Assembly (NCBI GenBank): GCA_038228295.1
Contig: JBBRPH010000027.1
Span: 1-64,000 of the forward strand
DNA length: 64,000 nucleotides
DNA from: JAICKM01 sp038228295
GTDB lineage: Bacteria > Chloroflexota > Chloroflexia > QHBQ01 > JAICKM01
Reading direction: 5' to 3'
Shown: piece after piece, positions 47,658 to 56,513 of the stretch
How the letters are laid out: each line of letters begins with the position of its first letter
How positions within the stretch are numbered: position 1 is the stretch's first letter
The notes under the pieces: generated by a model
Seen by the model: only the letters and a program-made list of their open reading frames with translations
Databases searched by the model: none
What the model was told of the DNA's origin: nothing
Program-made: the position numbers and the translations under genes

Positions 47658-48974
47658 ATGGAACACCCCTTTGCCGCCTCCGGCGGCTCGATGCGCCGTA
47701 CACAGGCGTTAGCCCCCGGCAGTGTCACCCGCCGCGTACTAGACAACGGTCTGACCGTGCTGGTCTATCCCAACCCGGCCATCCCCGCGATCAATGTGCG
47801 CCTGAGCGTGCGCGCCGGCGCGATCTATGACCCCGCCGACCGCGCCGGACGCGCCTCGTTCACCGCGACGGCCATGCGCCGGGGTACCGCGCACCACACG
47901 TTCAGTGAACTGAACGAGCGCACCGAAGAGCGCGCCGTCTCTGTCGGCGTGGATGCGGGCTACCACCTGCTGGATGTGGGCGGGCGCAGCTTGCGCGAAG
48001 ATAGCGATTTCCTGTTTGAGACGATAGCTGAGGTGCTACGTGAACCCTCGTTCCCCGATGACGAGATCGAGCGCTTGCGTGCCCAGTGGATGACCGGCCT
48101 GCTGGAAGGCGAAGACGATACACGCTCCAAGTCGGATGAAGTGTTCCGCGCCGCCATTTACCCCGCCGACCATCCCTACAGCCGCGATCCCGGCGGCACG
48201 CTCGCATCTATCCCCACGCTCACGCGCGCCGACCTGCTGGCGCATCACGCCGAACTGGTGCGCCCGGACGGAGCGATCCTGGTTATTGTCGGCGACACCA
48301 CGCCCGACGCGGCGCTGGCCCTCGTTGAGCGCACGCTGGGTGACTGGCGTGTTGCTGGGCTGCCCCCGCCGTTCGCTGTGGCCGATGCTGCAGTGCCCCC
48401 TGCCCCACGCGAGGTGCAGCATTTTATCAGCGGCAAAACGCAAGCCGATCTGGTGCTGGGTTTTCCGGCGGTCCGGCGCAACAATCCCGACTATTACGCG
48501 CTGGAGATGATGAACCTGATCCTGGGGCGGCTGGGCCTCTACGGACGGCTGGGCAAAACCGTGCGCGAAGATCAGGGGTTGGCCTATTATGCCTACAGCG
48601 GCTTCGAGGCCGGTTTCGGGCCGGGGCCGTGGGCCGTGCGCGCGGGGGTCAATCCCAACAACGTGCGCCAGGCCGTGTCCAGTATCCTAACCGAGATGCG
48701 ACGCATCCAGGACGAGCCGATCAGCGCCACGGAACTGGCCGCCGGGCAACGCTACTTGACCGGCACGCTGCCGTTGCGCCTGGAAACCAACAGCGGCATC
48801 GCTCGCCAGATTGTGGAGATCGAACTGTTCGATCTGGGCTGGGACTTTATTGGGCGCTACCCGGAGATTATCGGCGACCTGACAGTGGAAGCTGTGCAAA
48901 AGGCCGCGCAAAGCTATCTGCACCCCGACCGCTATGTGCTGGCAATCGCCGGCCCCAGCGTCCCGCCGGCATAA
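47658..48974 (+). CDS. M16-family metallopeptidase-like protein lacking the HxxEH site
   Basis: 438 residues with both M16 halves. The N-domain starts RRVLDNGLTVLVYPNPAIPA, where active enzymes then carry HxxEH. Here the same place reads DRAGRASFTATAMRRGTA, without the zinc ligands. The C-domain keeps the Arg/Tyr pair region (LGLYGRLGKTVREDQGLAYY). Such inactive homologues act as structural partners of active M16 subunits. No active partner is adjacent. AAAGGA precedes the ATG. Confidence 0.88.
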   Translation: MEHPFAASGGSMRRTQALAPGSVTRRVLDNGLTVLVYPNPAIPAINVRLSVRAGAIYDPADRAGRASFTATAMRRGTAHHTFSELNERTEERAVSVGVDAGYHLLDVGGRSLREDSDFLFETIAEVLREPSFPDDEIERLRAQWMTGLLEGEDDTRSKSDEVFRAAIYPADHPYSRDPGGTLASIPTLTRADLLAHHAELVRPDGAILVIVGDTTPDAALALVERTLGDWRVAGLPPPFAVADAAVPPAPREVQHFISGKTQADLVLGFPAVRRNNPDYYALEMMNLILGRLGLYGRLGKTVREDQGLAYYAYSGFEAGFGPGPWAVRAGVNPNNVRQAVSSILTEMRRIQDEPISATELAAGQRYLTGTLPLRLETNSGIARQIVEIELFDLGWDFIGRYPEIIGDLTVEAVQKAAQSYLHPDRYVLAIAGPSVPPA

Positions 48975-49030
48975 TTACGCCGCTGCGCTACAAAGGAGAC
49001 TATACGCTGCTGCTGGAGAGGGATCTCGAC

Positions 49031-50179
49031 GTGTTGGCGATGGGCGAACTACTGGTTCACCTCGTCGCTACGCGCGTCGGGGCATTGGCCGACGCACCGG
49101 GCTTCACCCGTGAACCGGGCGGCGCGGCGGCCAATGTCGCAACCGGTGTGGCCCGCCTGGGGCGGCGCGCCGCCGCGCTGGGCTTGGTCGGTGACGATCC
49201 GTTTGGCCGCTATCTTGTGCGGACGCTGGCCGGCTATGGCGTAGAGACAGGCTATATCGGTGTGCATCCGCGCAGCCATACGCCGGTCGCGTTCGTCAGC
49301 CGCAGCGAACTCGACCACCCGCCTGATGAACCCGGTGCCGATACCGATGCCGATGCCGCGCCGGGGGCCGCGCAATTCGTCTTCTATCGCGAGGGCGGCG
49401 CCGATCAACTGTGGAGTCCGGCGAGTGTGCCGGAGGCGGCGGTGCCGCGCGCCCGCATCGTGGTCGGCAGCGGCATCGCCCTGGCGCGCGCTTTGCCGCG
49501 TGCGGCCTTGCACAGCGCGTTTAATCAGGCCGCCGAGACGGGGGCGTTGGTGGCCTTCGATGTAAACTGGTGGCCGGGTCTCTGGCAACACCCGGAGAAG
49601 GCGCGTGATGCGTACCACGCCCTGCTACCGCAGGTGGACATCCTCAAGCTGAGTTCGGCGGAGTTGATTATGCTAACCGGGGGGGCGGCTTCGTCGGAGT
49701 TGAGCCGGCTCGACGCGCTGCTGCACGCCTGGGTGGGACGCTTGGTGACGGGGCGCAACCGGCCGCTGCTGGTTGCTCTTACCCGTGGACCGGCCGGCTG
49801 TACCTATGGCCTCTGGCGACCGGGTCGCCGCAACATGGAAGTCGCCCATCTTGCGGCCTGCGATGTAGCCGTCAAAGATCGCACCGGTGCGGGCGATGCG
49901 TTTTTAGCCGGCCTGCTTGTCGCGGTTCTCGACCGCCTAGCCCCATCCGACGCATCCGCCGGCGTGACCGGTAGCGCCGCTATAGCAGCGCAGCACGCAG
50001 CACTCGGCACGCAGCACTTGCCACTCGATTTGACCCTGCTTACCCTGGCTGATGTGGCCTTGTGCTTCACCTGGGCCAATGCGTCGGGCGCGCTGGCGAC
50101 CACCCGCCAGGGAGCCATCGCCGGCCTGCCCGGCCGCAGCAACGTACTGCGTCTGATCAAAGGCAGCCGCTTATCCTGA
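49031..50179 (+). CDS. PfkB-family carbohydrate kinase
   Basis: The start is uncertain. GTG 49031 (GGAGAGG upstream) begins the usual MLAMGELLVHLV, while an in-frame CTG at 49007 has AAAGGAG in front. The PfkB site 1 GGAAANVATGVARLGRRAA and site 2 (VKDRTGAGDAFLAGLL, catalytic Asp) are intact. Near residue 310 the protein has SAAIAAQHAALGTQHLPLDL, from repeat-like DNA (49985-50030) that also occurs in csaB. The extra loop seems tolerated. The sugar substrate is unknown. Confidence 0.9.
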   Translation: MLAMGELLVHLVATRVGALADAPGFTREPGGAAANVATGVARLGRRAAALGLVGDDPFGRYLVRTLAGYGVETGYIGVHPRSHTPVAFVSRSELDHPPDEPGADTDADAAPGAAQFVFYREGGADQLWSPASVPEAAVPRARIVVGSGIALARALPRAALHSAFNQAAETGALVAFDVNWWPGLWQHPEKARDAYHALLPQVDILKLSSAELIMLTGGAASSELSRLDALLHAWVGRLVTGRNRPLLVALTRGPAGCTYGLWRPGRRNMEVAHLAACDVAVKDRTGAGDAFLAGLLVAVLDRLAPSDASAGVTGSAAIAAQHAALGTQHLPLDLTLLTLADVALCFTWANASGALATTRQGAIAGLPGRSNVLRLIKGSRLS

Positions 50180-50188
50180 GCGGCGGCG

Positions 50189-50377
50189 TTAGCGTCGTTT
50201 TTCCCGCAGCAGGTTGAACGACGCCACCGCCGCCGCCGCGCCGATGACCAGGAACAGAAGCGCCCCCAGCCACTGATCTTGCAAAAAGCCGCCACTCATC
50301 ACAGACATACTGGCCGCTGCGATATACATCAAGCCGACTACGCCCAGCACCACCGCAAACACTAACCGTCCCATCAT
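50189..50377 (-). CDS. Small two-helix membrane protein
   Basis: 62 residues. Two hydrophobic segments (LVFAVVLGVVGLMYIAAASM and WLGALLFLVIGAAAAVASFN) separated by a short Gly-rich loop, ending in basic LLREKRR. It is convergent with the PfkB gene. Function unknown. Confidence 0.65.
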   Translation of the reverse strand: MMGRLVFAVVLGVVGLMYIAAASMSVMSGGFLQDQWLGALLFLVIGAAAAVASFNLLREKRR

Positions 50378-50428
50378 CGCTGTCGTTTCCCTTCCGGTCT
50401 GCCTGTGTCAACGTTACTGTCGCCTTAA

Positions 50429-51040
50429 TTATAGCGCATCATCGGCACTTTGCCCAGCCGCGAAGCGCTTGACCACGCGCGCCGGGTTGCCCGCCACTAC
50501 CACATCGGCGGGGATCTCACCGGAGACCACGGCGCGGAAAGCGACCACCGAGTTCGCGCCGATGCGTGTGCCTTTCAGCACCGCGCTTTGTCCCGCCAAC
50601 CACACATTAGGACCGACTGTGATTGGGCGGGTGGAGACCGGCGCGTTGGAGTCATGCCGCCGGGCCGGGTCAAGTGGGTGGAAGTCGCTGTCGAAGACGA
50701 CCGTTGAGCCGAGGATGCACTGCGGGCCGAAGGTGATGGTCGTGTAGGCCATCACGCCCGCGCCGTTGAGCCGCGTGCCGCTGCCTACCTCAATGCGCGA
50801 GTCGGGCGTGTAGGTGATAAATACGTTCTTTTCGGCATGGCACCAGGCCCGGATGTCGTCGCCGAAGATTACGCGGCCCGGCCCGCGAATCACGAGCCGG
50901 CCGTTGGTCTGGAAATTGCGCCCAAACTGCACGCGGCGGCCTAAACGTAAGCGGAACCAGGCGACCCAGACGCGACTGATCACTGTCGCCACCACGGGTT
51001 TCAGGCGGGCACGGAGGCCCACTGGCAGAAGTCCAATCAT
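50429..51040 (-). CDS. Acyltransferase of the left-handed beta-helix family
   Basis: M42 of the frame (complement 51040, MIGLLPVGLRARLKPVVATV) is the preferred start. About 203 residues. Hexapeptide repeats run from FGRNFQTNGRLVIRGPGRVI to TVGPNVWLAGQSAVLKGTRI and end VVVAGNPARVVKRF, with DSDFHPLDP as in sugar O-acetyltransferases. It may modify a surface sugar. Distinct from the CysE-like gene at 46.6 kb. Confidence 0.88.
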   Translation of the reverse strand: MIGLLPVGLRARLKPVVATVISRVWVAWFRLRLGRRVQFGRNFQTNGRLVIRGPGRVIFGDDIRAWCHAEKNVFITYTPDSRIEVGSGTRLNGAGVMAYTTITFGPQCILGSTVVFDSDFHPLDPARRHDSNAPVSTRPITVGPNVWLAGQSAVLKGTRIGANSVVAFRAVVSGEIPADVVVAGNPARVVKRFAAGQSADDAL

Positions 51041-51141
51041 GCGGCTATTATAGCAGGAGTGGGCCGTGTTGCGTAGGGCAGCGCCGAGTCTGTGTGCGTT
51101 ATCGCAGTTGTCTGCCGGCGGCGGGACGAAAGGGGTTGGGG

Positions 51142-52803
51142 ATGGAGACTGGAATTGGCGCAAGCGCGATTACGCTGTTCTGGATGCTGATCGCCGTGGC
51201 GGCAGTAGCGATCCTGACGAAGTGGGTGCGCCTACCCTACACCGTGGCACTGGTCATCGCGGGGCTGACCATCGCCGTCGTGCCGGGCGCACCGACGGTT
51301 GAACTGACCCCCGACCTGATCCTAGCCGTCTTTCTACCGACGCTGGTGTTCGAGGCGGCCTATAATCTGCATTTCGGCCATCTACGTGACGTGCTGCGCA
51401 CCGTTAGCCTGCTGGCGATTCCCGGCGTGCTGCTGACCGCGACCATCGTCGCGGCGTTAACGCACTGGGTTATGGGTTTCGACTGGCTAATCGCGTTTCT
51501 GTTCGGTGCGATTGTCGCGGCGACCGATCCGGTGTCGGTGGTTGCCACTTTCAAGGAGTTGGGCGCGCCTGCACGGCTGCGAATGCTGCTGGAGGGCGAG
51601 AGCTTGTTTAATGACGGCACCGCGCTGGTATTATTTCGCCTCCTGCTGGGACTGGCGGTGGCGGGCGCGGTGGATGTGGCCGGCAGCCTGGGGCAGTTCG
51701 GATTGGTGATTGCCGGTGGGCTGGCGTTAGGTGTGGCAGGCGGTTATCTTGTCACCCAACTAATGCGCCGCTTCGACGATTATCTGGTGGAGACGGTGCT
51801 GACGGTGGTGCTGGCTTACGGCAGCTACTTTCTGGCCGAGCAGTTGCACGTCTCCGGCGTGATCGCGGTGGTCGCCGCCGGCTTGGTGGTCGGCAACTAC
51901 GGGCAGCGGGTCAGCTTTTCGCCTACCTCGCGCATCGCTGTCGGCCTGTCGTGGGAGTTTTTCGGCTTCCTCGCTAACTCGCTGATCTTCCTGTTCGTCG
52001 GCCTCCAGGTGCGGCAAACCCATTTGGCGGCTCATCTGGGGCTTATCGCGCCGGCGGTCGGCGCGGTGTTGCTGGCGCGGGTTGTGACGGTAGGGGTGGC
52101 GGCGGCGATTATGCGCCACCTACGGATCGAAGGGTCACTCCCCTGGCGCTGGCAGGTACTGCTGGTTTGGGGTGGGCTGCGCGGTTCGTTGTCGCTGGCG
52201 ATGGCGCTGTCGCTGCCTTATACGTTGGGCGGGGCCGGGTCCGGGCTGCGCGAGGAACTGCTGGTGCTGACTTTCGGCGTCATTCTGTTTACCTTGCTGG
52301 TGCAGGGGGTGACGCTGCGCCCGCTGCTCCAACGCTTAGGCTTGATTCGCAACGATAAGGCTGGGCGGGCCTATGGGGAAATTCAAGCGCGTTTGCGCGC
52401 CGTCCGCACGGCTTGCGCGGCGCTGGAAGAGCAGGTGCGCGAAGGCATTCTCACGCCACGGATTGCCGACCACCTGCGCGCCGAATATACAGCCCGCGAA
52501 GGGGTGTTGCTGGCCCAGTTTGAGGAGATCCATGTTAGCGACGCAGTGTTGTTCGACGGACAGTTGCGCGCCGGCCACCGCCAACTGCTGACGGTGGAGC
52601 GTACCACGCTGCGCGGTCTGCTCACCGCCGGGGCGATTGATGACGAGACCTGGCGCAGCCTGGCCGCCGAGATTGACCAGCGCCTGGCCGCGCTTGATGT
52701 AGCGCCTTCCGATGATTCCGATGATTCCGATGGCTTCCTCATGCATCCTGATCTGCCGCTGCCGGAACTTGCATCCGTGCCACGCCCTGATGCTCCGTCG
52801 TAA
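51142..52803 (+). CDS. Na+/H+ antiporter (CPA1 family)
   Basis: ATG 51142 begins METGIGASAITLFW. About 553 residues with 12 helices. The ion-binding region ATDPVSVVATFKELGAPARL holds the conserved Asp, followed by LLEGESLFNDGTALVLF, the second CPA1 signature. A cytosolic tail of about 140 residues is helical and acidic (DDSDDSDGF). It exchanges external protons for internal sodium to control pH. Confidence 0.93.
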   Translation: METGIGASAITLFWMLIAVAAVAILTKWVRLPYTVALVIAGLTIAVVPGAPTVELTPDLILAVFLPTLVFEAAYNLHFGHLRDVLRTVSLLAIPGVLLTATIVAALTHWVMGFDWLIAFLFGAIVAATDPVSVVATFKELGAPARLRMLLEGESLFNDGTALVLFRLLLGLAVAGAVDVAGSLGQFGLVIAGGLALGVAGGYLVTQLMRRFDDYLVETVLTVVLAYGSYFLAEQLHVSGVIAVVAAGLVVGNYGQRVSFSPTSRIAVGLSWEFFGFLANSLIFLFVGLQVRQTHLAAHLGLIAPAVGAVLLARVVTVGVAAAIMRHLRIEGSLPWRWQVLLVWGGLRGSLSLAMALSLPYTLGGAGSGLREELLVLTFGVILFTLLVQGVTLRPLLQRLGLIRNDKAGRAYGEIQARLRAVRTACAALEEQVREGILTPRIADHLRAEYTAREGVLLAQFEEIHVSDAVLFDGQLRAGHRQLLTVERTTLRGLLTAGAIDDETWRSLAAEIDQRLAALDVAPSDDSDDSDGFLMHPDLPLPELASVPRPDAPS

Positions 52804-53120
52804 TCACGAAACGCCACGATAACACAGCGTAGGATGCTGGGCAAGCGTGCGGCACAACCTACGCTTACGCACGGTGGTCGTCTACCCCGGCTAGGTGGGG
52901 CAGCGGCAGGCCGCCGGCTACAGAGGCGGGCGGCACGGGGACTTTGCGATGGACTTCGGCCAAGTGTACTGTGCAGTACGGGCGCTACCATAAGGTAAAC
53001 TCCTCGCTTGCGTTGCTCTTACTATACCTCCCCTCCCCTCCCTTAAACGGGGTTGACAAACACGGGCCGATTGGGTAGTATGCGGAGATGCCCGCCCGCG
53101 ACGAGCAGCGAGGAGTCGCC

Positions 53121-54140
53121 GTGAGTAGCCTGGATAGCCGCAACCGCATAATCGCTGTACCCGATGTGGCCGCCGGCCTGCAACCGACGCGCCCCTCACC
53201 CCCCCCCGCTGCGCGCCGCCGCCTGACCCAAGCCCGGCGCGTTACGCAAATCGCCGTACTGGCCTTGATTGCAGCGGGGCTGACCTATACCCTGTGGAAG
53301 ATGTGGCCGGACATCCGGGCCTATCCCTGGCACATCAACGGCGGTTATTTGCTGGCCGGGTTGATCCTGCTGCTGCTGCGCGGCCCGGTGATTTGCTTTG
53401 CCTGGCGCGAAATCTTGCGCCAAATGGGTTATCCACTGCCCGTCGCGACGGCGATCCGTGTTTACTTCTATTCAGGTATGGCGAAATATCTGCCCGGCAG
53501 CCTCTGGTATGCGGTGGGTCGCGTGTTGCTGGCCGAGGGGGTGGGCGTACCTAAGATGGTCACGAGCATCAGCATCGCGTTGGAGACGGCGCTGGTCACG
53601 GTGGCGGCTATCGCCGTCGGGTCGGGCGCGCTGGCGGTGACGGTGGGCGACTCGCCCTGGTGGCTGGTGCCGATCCTGGCCGCGCTACTGGTCTTCTTGG
53701 CTTGGCCGCAGCCCTGGTTCCGCCTGCTGAATTGGGGACTAGGGCGCATCGGTCGCACGTCGGTACCGCTGACAATCAATGGGCGGCAACTGCTGGTGCT
53801 GTTGCCGTTGTTTCTGATGAGTTGGATCGTTTACGGCCTGATCTCCTTTTGCCTCACGGCGGCGCTGGTCCCCAATCTGCCGTGGAGCGATCTGCCCGCC
53901 GTTACCGGTGTGTTTACTACTACTTGGATCATTGGCTTCCTGACCCTGCTGGTGCCTAACGGCTGGGGAGTGCGCGAAACGTTGCTGACCACCGCCTTGC
54001 ATACCGCCCCGGTGTTGGCCTTACCGCTCGTGGTGGCCGCCGGCGCGGCCCTCCTGTCGCGGCTCGGATCGATCTTCGGCGAAGCGGCCTGGGCCGGCGT
54101 GGCCTGGTTGCTTAAGCCACCACCCGCGCCACGAACCTGA
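53121..54140 (+). CDS. Flippase-like (lysylphosphatidylglycerol synthase transmembrane family) protein
   Basis: GTG 53121 has GAGGAG 5 bases upstream; an ATG at 53088 with a poorer site is possible. A disordered N-terminus is followed by six to seven helices (TQIAVLALIAAGLTYTLWKM, GGYLLAGLILLLLRGPVI). The UPF0104 motif RVYFYSGMAKYLPGSLWYAV and a C-terminal NGWGVRETLLT are typical. It is the first gene of a glycan operon, 7 bp before a GT4 gene, so it may move lipid-linked glycan. Confidence 0.85.
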   Translation: MSSLDSRNRIIAVPDVAAGLQPTRPSPPPAARRRLTQARRVTQIAVLALIAAGLTYTLWKMWPDIRAYPWHINGGYLLAGLILLLLRGPVICFAWREILRQMGYPLPVATAIRVYFYSGMAKYLPGSLWYAVGRVLLAEGVGVPKMVTSISIALETALVTVAAIAVGSGALAVTVGDSPWWLVPILAALLVFLAWPQPWFRLLNWGLGRIGRTSVPLTINGRQLLVLLPLFLMSWIVYGLISFCLTAALVPNLPWSDLPAVTGVFTTTWIIGFLTLLVPNGWGVRETLLTTALHTAPVLALPLVVAAGAALLSRLGSIFGEAAWAGVAWLLKPPPAPRT

Positions 54141-54147
54141 TCCGCGC

Positions 54148-55389
54148 GTGCAGATCGTCCATTGCATCTACGATGACCTCGGCAACCCGTGGCTGGGCGG
54201 CGGCGGCGCAGTGCGTACCGACGCGATCAACCGGCGCTTGGCGGCCCGCGGCCATCAGGTAATTGTCGTCTGCGGCGGCTATCCTGGTGCCCCAGCGAGC
54301 GATGTGCGCGGCGGCGTGCTGTATCTGCGGACCGGGCGCGGCGGCGGCGGCTATCTCGGCAGCCGCTTGGCCTACGTGGCGCGGACGGGGCGCTTGTTGA
54401 AAGCTCTGCGCTATGATATAGTGGTCGAAGATGTATCACCCTATAGTCCGGTTTTCGCGCCCCTGCGGTCTCGCCGGGGCGTTGCGAGTATTGCCGGCGT
54501 GCAAAACCTGTCGGGGGTCCATGCCCTGCGCAAATACGGTTGGGGGCCGCGCGGTCTGCTGCCGCGCCTGGTCGAACGCCCCTTGCTGCGGCGGTTTACC
54601 GACGTGATCACGGTTTCCCCCGGCATGGCCGACGCCTTGCGAGCTTGGTGGCACCCGCCCGGCGCGCACCTAGCCGTGATCCCTAACAGCGTGGGACCGG
54701 CGTTTGCCGCTGTGGCCGCTGCGCCCTTTTTGTCTGCGGTGCGTCAGGAACCCGTGATCCTGTTCCTGGGCCGTTTTGATCCGTATCAAAAGGGGCTGGA
54801 CCGACTGTTGCAGGCGTATGCCGCCGCCGCGCCGCGCTTGCCGGGTATCCGGCTCGAACTGGCGGGTGGGGGGCCGGCGGCAGCAGTCGCGCAGGTGCGC
54901 GACTGGGCCGCCGCGTTGGATCTGCCGGTTGTTGAGGCCGCACCCGGTGCGACGGTAGCCGTCGCTGCTGGGCCGTTAGTGGTGTTACGTGGGCGACTGG
55001 ACGGCCAAGCTGCGGTTGATGCGCTCTGCGGCTGCCTGTTCCTGGCCCTGCCGTCGCGCTACGAAGCCTGGCCGCTGGTGGCTATCGAAGCCGCCGCCTG
55101 TGGTCGCCCGGTTTTGGGCACCGCCGTGATCGGCGTGCGCGATGCCGCGCCGGCCACGGCGCACGGCTGGTTAGTGCCGCCCGACGACGTGGTGGCCCTG
55201 GCTGAAGGTATGGTGCGACTCGCCGGCGATCCTGACTTACGGGCCGCGTTAGGGGTGCGGGGGCGGACCTGGGCCGCCGGGTTCACCTGGGACGCGCTGG
55301 CCGCCCGTCAGGAGGCTGTCTATCTCGATCTGCTCGCCCGCGCCGGGGGAACCGCCGGTCTGGACGCGCCGGGGGCCGCATCCGCATGA
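54148..55389 (+). CDS. Glycosyltransferase family 4
   Basis: 413 residues from GTG 54148. GT-B fold: N-terminal GGGGAVRTDAINRRLAARGH, linker VITVSPGMADALR, C-terminal donor domain (PVILFLGRFDPYQKGLDRLL, LPSRYEAWPLVAIEAAACGR with the E-x7-E site). It overlaps the next glycosyltransferase by 4 bases. It probably adds a sugar to a surface polymer. Confidence 0.9.
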   Translation: MQIVHCIYDDLGNPWLGGGGAVRTDAINRRLAARGHQVIVVCGGYPGAPASDVRGGVLYLRTGRGGGGYLGSRLAYVARTGRLLKALRYDIVVEDVSPYSPVFAPLRSRRGVASIAGVQNLSGVHALRKYGWGPRGLLPRLVERPLLRRFTDVITVSPGMADALRAWWHPPGAHLAVIPNSVGPAFAAVAAAPFLSAVRQEPVILFLGRFDPYQKGLDRLLQAYAAAAPRLPGIRLELAGGGPAAAVAQVRDWAAALDLPVVEAAPGATVAVAAGPLVVLRGRLDGQAAVDALCGCLFLALPSRYEAWPLVAIEAAACGRPVLGTAVIGVRDAAPATAHGWLVPPDDVVALAEGMVRLAGDPDLRAALGVRGRTWAAGFTWDALAARQEAVYLDLLARAGGTAGLDAPGAASA

Positions 55390-56513
55390 TCCTGTTTATC
55401 ACCCGTAAACACCCGCCCTCGATTGGTGGGATGCAGAAACTCAGCCAAAGCCTGACTGTGGAGGTCAGCAAACTGGCCCCCACGCAAACCATTTCTTGGG
55501 GGCGGTCGAGCGTCTTTCTGCCGTTGTTTTTGCTGTATGCCCTCATCCGCGCCGCGCTGACGATCCTCTGTAACCGCCGCATCCAGGTGATCCACCTGAG
55601 TGATGCGCTGCTGGCCCCGCTGGGAATGCTGCTCAAGGCGCTGTTCCGCGTGCCGGTGGTGGTGACGGTGCATGGGTTGGACATCACCTTCAGTAATAGC
55701 GCCTATCAATGGTTAATACCGCGTTGCCTGGCGCGCATGGACCGTCTGATCTGCGTCAGCAGCACCACGCGCGACCAATGCGTGCGGCGCGGCATCCCGG
55801 CGGCACTGTGCGAAGTGGTGCCCAACGGTGTGAACCTGGACGAGTTCACCTGTGGCGCGTCGGCGGAGGCACAGGCGGCACTTGACGTGCGGCTCGGCCC
55901 CGCGCAGGACGGGCGCAAAGCCCTGCTGACGGTGGGCCGCCTGATCGAGCGCAAAGGCGTGCTGCACTTCCTCGACACGATCTTGCCGCGTGTGCTGGCC
56001 CATTGCCCCGATACTTGCTACCTCGTAGTCGGCGACGGGCCGCTGCACCACCTTTTGGAGACGCGCATCGCCAGCCTGCATCTGCAAGACCGCGTGGTGC
56101 TGCTCGGTCAGGTGGACGATGCGCTGCTCAAAGCGGCCTACCGCCGTGCGGCGCTGTTCGTGATGCCCAATGTGCCGGTGCCCAACGATATGGAGGGCTT
56201 CGGCCTAGTCGCCCTGGAAGCGGGTGCGGCGGAGCGCTTCGTGGTCGCCTCGCGCATAGACGGCATCCCGGAAGCCGTGGTGCCGGGCGAGAACGGCTTG
56301 CTGATCGATCCCGCCGATCCGCAAGCGTTCGCTGATGCGGTGGTGGCCCTGCTGGAGGACGATACAGAGCGCGCGGCGCGCGGTCGTCAGGCGCGGACCT
56401 TTGTGCGCGGCCATTATAGCTGGGATATAATCGCCCGGCGCTACAACGATCTGTTCCGGGGCGTGGTGCAGGCGGCGCTGGAACGTGGCGACCTGCCGCG
56501 CCGCCGCTGGTGA
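55386..56513 (+). CDS. Glycosyltransferase family 4
   Basis: 375 residues with N-terminal TRKHPPSIGGMQKLSQSLTV, VVVTVHGLDITF and LICVSSTTRDQCVRRGIPAA. The donor domain is LLTVGRLIERKGVLHFLDTI and EGFGLVALEAGAAERFVVAS. The ATG overlaps the preceding stop. Acts in the same surface-glycan pathway. Sugar not predictable. Confidence 0.92.
   Translation: MILFITRKHPPSIGGMQKLSQSLTVEVSKLAPTQTISWGRSSVFLPLFLLYALIRAALTILCNRRIQVIHLSDALLAPLGMLLKALFRVPVVVTVHGLDITFSNSAYQWLIPRCLARMDRLICVSSTTRDQCVRRGIPAALCEVVPNGVNLDEFTCGASAEAQAALDVRLGPAQDGRKALLTVGRLIERKGVLHFLDTILPRVLAHCPDTCYLVVGDGPLHHLLETRIASLHLQDRVVLLGQVDDALLKAAYRRAALFVMPNVPVPNDMEGFGLVALEAGAAERFVVASRIDGIPEAVVPGENGLLIDPADPQAFADAVVALLEDDTERAARGRQARTFVRGHYSWDIIARRYNDLFRGVVQAALERGDLPRRRW

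Noticed and set aside
48629..49030. Long N-terminal extension of the PfkB kinase overlapping the M16-like gene
   Set aside because: That part is an out-of-frame overlap with Arg/Gln-rich composition; the kinase domain begins at about 49031.
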